A stretch of DNA of 64,000 bases from Chitinivorax sp. B (lineage in GTDB: Bacteria; Pseudomonadota; Gammaproteobacteria; Burkholderiales; SCOH01). The notes beneath the pieces are model-generated. The model did not search any database, was not told where the DNA came from, and saw only the letters and a list, made by a program, of their open reading frames with translations. Within the stretch, counting starts at the first letter, position 1; each line of letters starts with the position of its first letter. The stretch is from contig NZ_SCOH01000009.1 in assembly GCF_005503445.1 (NCBI RefSeq), forward strand, positions 1 to 64,000, read 5' to 3'. Positions 27,695 to 35,052 of this stretch are shown in pieces. A program made the position numbers and the translations under genes.

Positions 27695-29566
27695 TTATTG
27701 CTGTTTCTTATACGCCTCGCGCTTGGCGGGGTCGATGTCGTAATACATGAATTTCACGTGATCCACCGGGTGCGTCAGAAAGCCAGTCGCCCAGCTATGT
27801 TCCATGTGCGTACGAACACGGTGAACATTGAAATTCCAAGGCGCGTAGGCGGACACAAGTCTAACCATGCGCATCACTTTTTCCTGACGCTCGGGCGAAT
27901 CTGGCATCTGACTGATTTCACGGTACAAGTCGTCGTATTCTTTCAGCTTGAAGCAGGCGTCGTTACCCTCCCGGCAATTAGGACCGTAGAGCAATTGCAG
28001 AAAGTTTTCGACATCCGGGAAATCGGCGCCCCAGGCCGCGCCAGTCAGCTGATACTTGCCATTCTGCTTACGTTGAATTTGATCGGGAAAGGATGTTTTC
28101 TCGGTACGCAAGCGTATCTTGATTGCCTTGAACGCCTGTTCCATCAGCTCTTCAAGGTCACGTTTGCCTCCCGCCGTGGTGCCCAGATAAGTGATTTCAA
28201 GCGGTTTGCCATCTGGCCGCTCACGATACCCATCGCCATCGACATCTTTGTACCCATAGGTGTCCAAAATGGCATTGGCGCGGGCCGGGTTATAAGCATG
28301 AAGTGGGTTCCTGAAATTGGGGTCGTAACCAACAATACCCGGCCCCCACGGGCCACTTGCTTCCATAGCCTGCCCGGACCGAGCCACCATTGCTTCTTTT
28401 AGCGTGTTGTAGGTCATGGCAAACGCACGGCGCAATGCGACTTTATCTGGCGTGTAACCCCCAACAACCTCATCTTCCATATTGAACATGTTGTAGGTCA
28501 GCTCGGGTTCCAGTACACGGAATGCCTTGATGCCCCTTTTGAGATATTGAGGCTTCAGCTTTCCACCCGGTGCGGATTGCAATGCATATTCAGGACCAAC
28601 ACGGTAGTGAATGTCAGTATCCCCTCTTAGAAACCCTAACCATTGGGCCTGTCCATTCTCCATCACACGTAAGTCAATTCGACCGATCTGCGGCAGTTTC
28701 CTGCCCCGCAATTCAGCCATTACCGTTTGATCGACACCCGTTGCATCTACCGGTGGCTCGTAAACCATGCCACGATAGTTAGGGTTGGCGACCAAAACCG
28801 TGCGGTGTCCACGTTCCCATTTCTCCAATTGATAAGGGCCGGTGCCAACTGGATGTGCACCGATATCCACTTTTCCATACTTGTCGACCACCTCCTGGGC
28901 CAAAGCCGCAGTTGTCGTCATGGCAAGAATGTAGTTGAGGTTGTAATCAGGTTTGATCAGCTTGATTTGCAGCGTATAACGATCCAGCGTCTTCAACCCT
29001 TCAACAGGCGTGGACGGGTCAAACCGGCCAGACTTCTTGGATGCTGCCAGCTTTTCATCCAACCCAACAATCTTGCCACGCAACAGCCAGGCATTGGGGC
29101 GCTTGGTAGTTGGATCTGTCAAGCGCTGCAAGCTATACAGATAATCCTGTGCGGTCAGCTCACGCTTCTTACCGCCAAAGGCCGGATCATCTGCAAAGTA
29201 GATGCCTTTCCTGATGCGGATGGTATATGTCTTTCCGCCATCCGTTACAACAGGCATAGCCTCCGCCGTTTGGGGAACAACACGCGCCGGACGCGACAGA
29301 TAGTCAAATGTCAGCATCGGTTCCATCATCTGAGCGATGATGATATTGGAGTATTGATCTGAATATTCGGCTGGATCAAATCCGGTTTCAGGTACTTCCA
29401 GGCCGAAATAGAGGGTTTTATTCATATCGGCAGACACTGCAGTATTGCAGGTTGCCACGCTTAGAGCAGCTACGGTAAACGAGTTGAACAGCGCACGAGA
29501 AAAACGCTGCCAAGTTGTCCGATTGCCACTCCCATGGATTCGTGCGGAACGTGTGGAAGTGTTCAT
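27695..29566 (-). CDS. Peptide ABC transporter substrate-binding protein (family 5)
   Basis: This 623-residue periplasmic binding protein is of the SBP_bac_5 (DppA/OppA/YejA) family. After the start there is a long signal region with the hydrophobic core FNSFTVAALSVATCNTAVSA. Then come the family elements YFGLEVPETGFDPAEYSDQY, TYTIRIRKGIYFADDPAF, AHPVGTGPYQLEKWERG and the FRNPLHAYNPARANAIL region. The start is the ATG opening MNTSTRSARI; an earlier in-frame ATG (29728) lies beyond a terminator-like hairpin and adds 54 residues unlike the family. It is the first gene of the operon, and the M3 peptidase gene begins 11 bp after its stop. Confidence 0.9.
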   Translation of the reverse strand: MNTSTRSARIHGSGNRTTWQRFSRALFNSFTVAALSVATCNTAVSADMNKTLYFGLEVPETGFDPAEYSDQYSNIIIAQMMEPMLTFDYLSRPARVVPQTAEAMPVVTDGGKTYTIRIRKGIYFADDPAFGGKKRELTAQDYLYSLQRLTDPTTKRPNAWLLRGKIVGLDEKLAASKKSGRFDPSTPVEGLKTLDRYTLQIKLIKPDYNLNYILAMTTTAALAQEVVDKYGKVDIGAHPVGTGPYQLEKWERGHRTVLVANPNYRGMVYEPPVDATGVDQTVMAELRGRKLPQIGRIDLRVMENGQAQWLGFLRGDTDIHYRVGPEYALQSAPGGKLKPQYLKRGIKAFRVLEPELTYNMFNMEDEVVGGYTPDKVALRRAFAMTYNTLKEAMVARSGQAMEASGPWGPGIVGYDPNFRNPLHAYNPARANAILDTYGYKDVDGDGYRERPDGKPLEITYLGTTAGGKRDLEELMEQAFKAIKIRLRTEKTSFPDQIQRKQNGKYQLTGAAWGADFPDVENFLQLLYGPNCREGNDACFKLKEYDDLYREISQMPDSPERQEKVMRMVRLVSAYAPWNFNVHRVRTHMEHSWATGFLTHPVDHVKFMYYDIDPAKREAYKKQQ

Positions 29567-29592
29567 GGCCAAAATGTAGGTTACAGGCAATG

Positions 29593-29615
29593 AAAAAGGC
29601 GGTGGAACCACCGCC
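29593..29615 (-). terminator. Hairpin with T tract between tonB and the peptide operon
   Basis: On the minus strand GGCGGTGG-TT-CCACCGCC is followed by five T residues. It lies about 200 nt after the tonB stop and only about 27 nt before the binding-protein start codon. It could terminate tonB transcription or act as an attenuator in the peptide operon leader. The 244 bp around it shows no credible gene. Confidence 0.6.
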
Positions 29616-29810
29616 CATAGGTGGTGTAGCCAGCTTAAACCGTTGGGCACACCCTTTTTTGGAATTGCCGATCTGGCCGGTAATGAAACGTTCACCGACA
29701 ACTTGGCAAATTGCCAACTCATCGGCAACCAGCCAGTTGACAGATCGGAAAAGCCAATCGGTCAAACTGGCAGGTATCACCAGACCATAATATTCAGCAA
29801 CTCTGCCTAG

Positions 29811-30575
29811 TTAATTGACATCGACGATTTCTTCTTCTTCACCACTTAAAGTGAAGTTCACTTCGTAGACACCAGTATGCTTCTGACCGTCTGCATGGAA
29901 TTTCCATTGAGCAAGCTTACGCTTCACTTCGTTGGCCAGTACAGAACCGCCAGGGGGCGATTTCTTGATTTCTACTTCAGTGACGTCGCCGTTTTCGTCA
30001 ATGTGAGCCCAGGCAACCACCAAACCTTGGACATCGTTTTCACGTGCCTTACGTGGGTAATCAATCCCCACTTTCGATTTGGGTGCCAGACCCTTTACCG
30101 GCCCCGTATTGACAGGGGTAGGCTTCGCATCAGGCGTCGGGTTACCCACTGCCGGCTTGGATTCGCCCACTGCTGTTGGAACACTCATACCACCAGGGGC
30201 AGCGGCGGCATTTTCAACAGGCTTGGGTGCTTCCATCGGAATAGGCGCTTGCTCAGGCTGTGATTGTGGCTTGGGGGCCTCCTGAACCTTTTCGAGAATC
30301 TTTTCGACCTCTTTAGGCTTTTCCTCAACGATCTTCTCTGGCTCAGGCGGTGGCGGCGGCTCTTCCTCCACCACATCGACCACTTCCATGATCTGCTCTT
30401 TTTCAGCAATATGCTTGCCGGTAGGAGGGAACATGAACACCGCAGAGATGAACGCAATTTCAATCACGGCAGCAATCGCTACGGCTTTGCCAAAGGTCAT
30501 GCCTTTACCGCTTGAAATATCAGGATCGGCCCAAAGAGGCATGCCAGGTTTTCCCGCAACAGTCATGGCGGTCAT
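29811..30575 (-). CDS. tonB: Energy transducer TonB
   Basis: TonB (254 residues) passes proton-motive energy from ExbB-ExbD to outer-membrane receptors. An N-terminal membrane anchor (about residues 30-50, AVAIAAVIEIAFISAVFMF) is followed by EEEPPPPPEPEKIVEEKPKE and further Pro/Glu/Lys-rich linker across the periplasm. The C-terminal TonB domain (about residues 165-250) has IDYPRKARENDVQGLVVAWA, VTEVEIKKSPPGGSVL and the tail VYEVNFTLSG. Its ATG overlaps the exbD stop by one base. It is the last gene of exbB-exbD-tonB, lying between two receptor genes and the peptide transporter, so a dedicated receptor-powering role is likely. Confidence 0.93.
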   Translation of the reverse strand: MTAMTVAGKPGMPLWADPDISSGKGMTFGKAVAIAAVIEIAFISAVFMFPPTGKHIAEKEQIMEVVDVVEEEPPPPPEPEKIVEEKPKEVEKILEKVQEAPKPQSQPEQAPIPMEAPKPVENAAAAPGGMSVPTAVGESKPAVGNPTPDAKPTPVNTGPVKGLAPKSKVGIDYPRKARENDVQGLVVAWAHIDENGDVTEVEIKKSPPGGSVLANEVKRKLAQWKFHADGQKHTGVYEVNFTLSGEEEEIVDVN

Positions 30576-30994
30576 CAGGCTCCTCCTGCTTCCTTCTTGG
30601 TCGCGATACCGACTGCGGTGATGCCAGCGGCCCGTACATCATCCATCACCGACATCAAAGTCTGCAGAGAAGTCGTCTTGTCTCCCGCAATAATCACTTC
30701 CACTTTAGGGGCAGAAGCTTTTTTCTGTTTCAACAATGCGGTGAGCGATTCATGTGTGTGAGCCTGATTGTCCACAAGAATGGAACCATCCTCCTTCACA
30801 CCGACTGCCACTTTGACCGGCGGCTGCATGGTGGTTGCCGTCTTGGACGAAGGCAACTGAAGTGTAATGCCCGCGCCTTCCATCATCTTCAAGGTTACCA
30901 CCATGAAGAAGATGAGCAGGAACATCATGATATCGATCAGCGGGATCACTTCGATCCGCGCCTCCTTATGCTCCAGGTAACGTCCCGCACGCAT
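30575..30994 (-). CDS. exbD: Biopolymer transport protein ExbD
   Basis: This 139-residue inner-membrane protein has one N-terminal helix (IEVIPLIDIMMFLLIFFMVV) carrying the essential proton-pathway Asp in PLIDIM. A periplasmic domain follows (VEVIIAGDKTTSLQTLMSVM). It forms the proton channel complex with ExbB and energises TonB. The gene starts 2 bp after the exbB stop and overlaps tonB by one base. Confidence 0.93.
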   Translation of the reverse strand: MRAGRYLEHKEARIEVIPLIDIMMFLLIFFMVVTLKMMEGAGITLQLPSSKTATTMQPPVKVAVGVKEDGSILVDNQAHTHESLTALLKQKKASAPKVEVIIAGDKTTSLQTLMSVMDDVRAAGITAVGIATKKEAGGA

Positions 30995-30996
30995 GA

Positions 30997-31695
30997 TCAG
31001 GCACCTTGTGCTGCAACGTTAGTACCGCTGGCAACATTCGATGCAGCCGCTTTTTTACCTTGCAGAACCGCGTGATCGACACCACCGCCGTGCAAACGGT
31101 TGATCAACATGGTCTTGACCAGTTCAAGCTGGTTAACGGTCAAGCGGATGCGTTTATTGAAGTAGTTGAGGAAGCCGACTGCAAAGATCGCGATCAGCAG
31201 ACCGCCTGCAGTAGCAATCAGGGCGTGGCCAATACCACCCGTGATAGCGTTCGGGTTCGATACACCATGGTTACCGATCGCACCAAACGCTTGAATCATA
31301 CCAATTACCGTACCAAACAAACCCAGCAACGGCCCGAGGGTCACGCCAGTGTCCAATACCCACAAATTCTTATCAAGTTTCGGCAATTCCCACAGCAACG
31401 CTTCTTCGATATGGCGTTCCATGTCTTCTGCACTTTCGCCACGGGAAGCAACAGCAGCCTTTACTACATTGGCTTGCGGGGAACCTTCATAGTGCTTTGC
31501 AACCTGCTGCAGTTGCTCAACACTTTGATACTTCACCAACAGGATGTCATGCTCAATTGCATCACCAATCTTGACGACTTTGGCGATATACCACCAACGT
31601 TCAATAATTACAGCCAAACTGATCAACAGTACCAATGCCAGAACCGGCACCAGACCACCAGAAAGTACACTTACCTCGATAATGAAATCCAGCAT
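30997..31695 (-). CDS. exbB: Biopolymer transport protein ExbB (MotA/TolQ/ExbB family)
   Basis: ExbB (232 residues) has three hydrophobic helices. The proton-channel family segment VTLGPLLGLFGTVIGMIQAF and the third helix ALIATAGGLLIAIFAVGFLNYF are both clear. The start is the ATG beginning MLDFIIEVSVLSGG, 7 nt downstream of GGAG in TTAGGAGTAGATAAC; an in-frame ATG 33 bp upstream has no such site. It is first in exbB-exbD-tonB. The operon follows the first TonB-dependent receptor gene by about 105 bp on the same strand. Confidence 0.94.
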   Translation of the reverse strand: MLDFIIEVSVLSGGLVPVLALVLLISLAVIIERWWYIAKVVKIGDAIEHDILLVKYQSVEQLQQVAKHYEGSPQANVVKAAVASRGESAEDMERHIEEALLWELPKLDKNLWVLDTGVTLGPLLGLFGTVIGMIQAFGAIGNHGVSNPNAITGGIGHALIATAGGLLIAIFAVGFLNYFNKRIRLTVNQLELVKTMLINRLHGGGVDHAVLQGKKAAASNVASGTNVAAQGA

Positions 31696-31801
31696 GTTAT
31701 CTACTCCTAAGTTTATGGGTTGCTGCAAAAACTGCTGCCACCCGCTGGTGGGTGGCGAGCATGAATTTTTAGAATTTTAGAGTATCACAAACCCTCATGC
31801 A

Positions 31802-34483
31802 TTAGAACTTATATGATGCCGAACCATAAAAAGTTCTACCTAACGGATCGGTATATCGATTGTCAAATCCCAACTGATGACCGCCCTGCGTCTTAATGGT
31901 AAACGGGGGGCGAGCATTGGACAGATTCTTTATACCAAGTGTCAACTCCAGCGACTTGATACCGGTATATCTGGTTTGCCAATCATAAGTACGATAACCA
32001 CTGACATAGCGGGTCAACTTGTAAGTCTGCCCGGTTGCCAAATTATCAACGTCCTGTGGCTGATCCCAATACCCTGATTTGTAATTAATTGTCAGCGTAT
32101 TGGCAAATTTACCAACATCCCAAGTATTAATCAATTTGCCTGAGAAATTGAAAGTGACCGCCGAATCGTTATACCGACCAAGGTTGGTGAAAAATCCATC
32201 TCCAGGCGTGCGTTCATACCTATTCTTGAGCATGTAGGTGGCAATCAGCTGACTACCAAAACGACCAATCCCCGTATTGAATGAGACTTTTGAGTCAAAA
32301 TCGACACCACGTATCTTTTTATCACCTAAGTTATTGTTTTTTAGTAGTATTGCTAGATTTGTCGCTTTTGACAATGGATCAGTATATAGGACATACAGGT
32401 CACGATACTTATCCCCATTCCCCATTACAACATCTTCTTGAATTTGCCCAATTGTATCTTTTAATCTGACATTCCAAACATCCAAACCCAGAGAAACGTT
32501 TGAATTAGGTTCGAAGCGGAAGCCAATTGTCCATTGCTGTGTTTTCTCTGGCTTGAGGTCCGGATTACCAGCAACATAGACATTATATTGCGACCCAGGC
32601 GGTTGACAGTATTGCGCCAAAGGATCAGATGCAGTGAATGGGCAATTATATGTTCCACCAGTCACCCCAAATAGTTGCCTTACGTCCAACATTTGTGCAA
32701 CCGATGGCGCCTTGAAACCACTTCCGACTGATCCACGGAAAAGGAGACTATTGACAGGTTGAAACCGAGCCGACACTTTGTAGTTTGTCGAGCCACCGAT
32801 TTTCTGATATCGGTCATGCCTTACTGACCCCGTCAACTCCAAATTTTTGATCACTGGTGCCGCAATTTCCGCAAATGTTCCCCAGGCGTTTCGGTTTTTA
32901 TCCCAACCAAGATCCTGAGAATCATCACCAGCAATACCATTTGTTACTCCTTGCGCCAGTTCACTAGGAGTATATTTTGTACCCTCACGCCACGCATTCA
33001 CCCCAACACCAAGTTGAACAGGGCCACCTCGGGCCTCCACTATCTCTCTTGACCCATGTAGATCAAAGAAAGTCAAGGAGCTTTCCCTTTCCTTGAATAC
33101 ACCTTTGGATAGCGAATTTGCAATTGCCGCAGCGCCTGTAGGAGTCTGACTACCCGGCTCTACAAAAGGGTTGATGGCACCAGCGCTTAATGCTGCATCC
33201 AGTTCATTCCGTTTTAACCAACCGGAAAGATGGGTTTGAGTCCATTCATTGGTTGAATGCGTAAGAGAAGAAGTATAGTCCCAACCGACAATGGTACCTC
33301 TTAGCCCTAAATTCAGATGTTTAGCGATGTTCTCATCTTCAGTGGTTCGATGTCCGGCATCTGAAGCACGCCACCGAGCACTGACATCGCCCGTTGCGCC
33401 CAGTGATTGCGCAACACCATAAAATGGCGATGTAGTAGGAACAGGAATGTCAACTGGAGCAGGGGCAATTCGAGAGGTAATGACATATTTTGAATACATC
33501 GCATCAGCGAACAATGTATGTTTGTCACCCAATGCCTTGGTTAACGTGACCAGAAAATTGTCACGCTTTGCTTCTGGGAAAATTTCAATCGTACTGGTGT
33601 AGTCGAAGTAGCAGGCTGTACCCACCTGCTGATGAGCTGAAGGACATGTCCCGTTTGCAGCCAGATAAGGATTTTGAAGTACTCCATTGATCAAAACGTT
33701 AGCTGGAACACTACGTGTTGAGCCATTGAAAAACTCGTGAGGTTGACCTTCATGGTCAAACTTCAGGATACCGGTCTTAGCATAATCCCGATCGGTCGCT
33801 TTCAGTTGCCTTGTCTGGTCATGGCTAAATGCTGCCATGATATTGAAGCCCTGCGTTTCAAGGTCACCAAACCCCTTGGTCACGGAAAAACGTGTTTCAC
33901 CACCGCCATCTCCTGATGGACGGGCAGCTGAAATGGAAATATCTCCCGATGTCTGATTGTTTCGTAATATGAAATTGATCACACCAGCCACGGCATCTGA
34001 GCCATAAAGCGCAGATGCACCATCTGTCAGCACCTCGACACGCTCAACGGCCGCCAGTGGGATTGTGTTCAAATCAATACCGGCCAATGCACCGGTCATT
34101 TCCTGGCCTGCGAACGTTGCGACACGCCGGCCATTCAACAATACCAATGTGCGGGTCTCACCAACATTATGAATTGAAGCGCCTGCAAAGCCGTTGCCAC
34201 CGCCACCGGCCGACTCCGAAACCGCGGTAAATCCTTGAATAGCTGGTAACTTTTGAATGAGCTCAGTGACAGAGGTCGCCCCTGTCTTCTCAATCTCACT
34301 TCGCTTCATCACCTGAACAGGTATTGCCCCCTCTTTAGCAATACGCTTGATGCTAGATCCCGTAACTTCGATTCTCTCTGCTTTTTTTGGTGTTTCTGCT
34401 TCTTCAGCGAATACAACGGGGCTGACTATCCCCCCTACATATCCAATCGCTGCTATCGCACACGCCAAGCGCTTCTTCTTCAT
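31802..34483 (-). CDS. TonB-dependent outer-membrane receptor 1
   Basis: This 893-residue receptor transports a ligand across the outer membrane using TonB energy. It has a signal peptide (CAIAAIGYVGGIVSPVVFA) and the TonB-box-like stretch ERIEVTGSSIKRI. The plug domain spans about residues 55-175 (VTELIQKLPAIQ, RTLVLLNGRRVATFAG, VEVLTDGASALYGSDAVAGV). A 22-strand barrel follows and ends in YGSASYKF, the aromatic BAM signal. The start is the ATG opening MKKKRLACA; the open frame extends 46 codons further upstream without family character. The plug type is the one often linked to peptide or oligosaccharide uptake rather than siderophores, and there is no AraC/FecR regulator. With neighbours for peptide import, a peptide ligand is my inference. 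Confidence 0.9.
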   Translation of the reverse strand: MKKKRLACAIAAIGYVGGIVSPVVFAEEAETPKKAERIEVTGSSIKRIAKEGAIPVQVMKRSEIEKTGATSVTELIQKLPAIQGFTAVSESAGGGGNGFAGASIHNVGETRTLVLLNGRRVATFAGQEMTGALAGIDLNTIPLAAVERVEVLTDGASALYGSDAVAGVINFILRNNQTSGDISISAARPSGDGGGETRFSVTKGFGDLETQGFNIMAAFSHDQTRQLKATDRDYAKTGILKFDHEGQPHEFFNGSTRSVPANVLINGVLQNPYLAANGTCPSAHQQVGTACYFDYTSTIEIFPEAKRDNFLVTLTKALGDKHTLFADAMYSKYVITSRIAPAPVDIPVPTTSPFYGVAQSLGATGDVSARWRASDAGHRTTEDENIAKHLNLGLRGTIVGWDYTSSLTHSTNEWTQTHLSGWLKRNELDAALSAGAINPFVEPGSQTPTGAAAIANSLSKGVFKERESSLTFFDLHGSREIVEARGGPVQLGVGVNAWREGTKYTPSELAQGVTNGIAGDDSQDLGWDKNRNAWGTFAEIAAPVIKNLELTGSVRHDRYQKIGGSTNYKVSARFQPVNSLLFRGSVGSGFKAPSVAQMLDVRQLFGVTGGTYNCPFTASDPLAQYCQPPGSQYNVYVAGNPDLKPEKTQQWTIGFRFEPNSNVSLGLDVWNVRLKDTIGQIQEDVVMGNGDKYRDLYVLYTDPLSKATNLAILLKNNNLGDKKIRGVDFDSKVSFNTGIGRFGSQLIATYMLKNRYERTPGDGFFTNLGRYNDSAVTFNFSGKLINTWDVGKFANTLTINYKSGYWDQPQDVDNLATGQTYKLTRYVSGYRTYDWQTRYTGIKSLELTLGIKNLSNARPPFTIKTQGGHQLGFDNRYTDPLGRTFYGSASYKF

Positions 34484-34568
34484 ATCAAGCCGTCCCCTCT
34501 CTTTTGAGATCATTTTTGTAGTGATACTACGTACGGGTTTTCCTGTACGTCGCGCGTAAGGTAACAAA

Positions 34569-34624
34569 AAAAATGCATGCTGAAAAACGTAACTTATGTT
34601 GCATTGCACACAAAAATGCATGCA
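34569..34624. repeat. Direct repeat AAAAATGCATGC x2
   Basis: The 12-mer AAAAATGCATGC occurs at 34569-34580 and again at 34613-34624, 44 bp (about four helical turns) apart, just upstream of the receptor-1 start on its own side. Each contains the palindrome GCATGC/ATGCAT. Spacing on the same helix face suggests, but does not prove, a cooperative operator. Confidence 0.5.
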
Positions 34625-34698
34625 AATTTACTTAAGCAACACACATGCCAAGAGAGGAACAACCAAACATTATTTAATTCGAATTTAGAGAAAAATAC

Positions 34699-34713
34699 AG
34701 AAAATCATTTTCT
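34699..34713. promoter_or_regulatory. Fur-box-like palindrome upstream of receptor 1
   Basis: AGAAAATCATTTTCT is a perfect 15-bp palindrome matching 11 of 14 defined positions of the 7-1-7 Fur motif (TGATAATnATTATCA). It lies about 215 bp upstream of the receptor-1 start codon, which is far for direct promoter occlusion. AT-rich DNA yields such matches by chance. Confidence 0.35.
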
Positions 34714-34977
34714 ATCATTAACTTAAACAAGTACCAATTAACGGAGTCACCTTATGTCCGAACGCACCAAAATAATGCACAAATGTCATATCGCGAGTAC
34801 CGACGGCCTTCATGGCATTTTTATAAGCAATTCCTATCAAAATTAGGCATAAAATTGCTTTCTTACGAGTTTTTCCGTGCTGCAATATCAGCATATTCTC
34901 CATATGACCGATCCGTTGCTGACCAAACATCGATCGAATTCAGCAGGGAGCAAATTAGAGCGGTGGCTGAGATACGC

Positions 34978-35009
34978 AAAAAAGCAGGTGGCATAACATG
35001 CCACCTGCT
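34978..35009 (-). terminator. Intrinsic terminator of receptor-2 gene
   Basis: An 11-bp perfect stem AGCAGGTGGCA/TGCCACCTGCT with a five-base loop is followed on the minus strand by six T residues. It lies 44 nt after the receptor-2 stop. Confidence 0.9.
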
Positions 35010-35052
35010 CCAACTTTACAGCCGGTAAAACGGCGCCAACATTCAGATCCAG

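Larger units (their letters stand above)
34484..35052. other. Intergenic region between the two receptor genes
   Basis: This 569-bp AT-rich region carries the receptor-1 promoter, a direct repeat, a Fur-box-like palindrome and the receptor-2 terminator, listed separately. An 81-codon plus-strand frame at 34783-35028 runs through the terminator hairpin and has no ribosome site. I do not count it as a gene. Confidence 0.5.

Noticed and set aside
29418-29780. 120-codon minus-strand frame across the peptide operon leader
   Set aside because: It overlaps the start of the binding-protein gene in another frame and includes the terminator hairpin; the composition is not protein-like.
34783-35028. 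81-codon plus-strand frame in the receptor intergenic region
   Set aside because: It has no ribosome site and no family resemblance, and its 3' part consists of the receptor-2 terminator hairpin.
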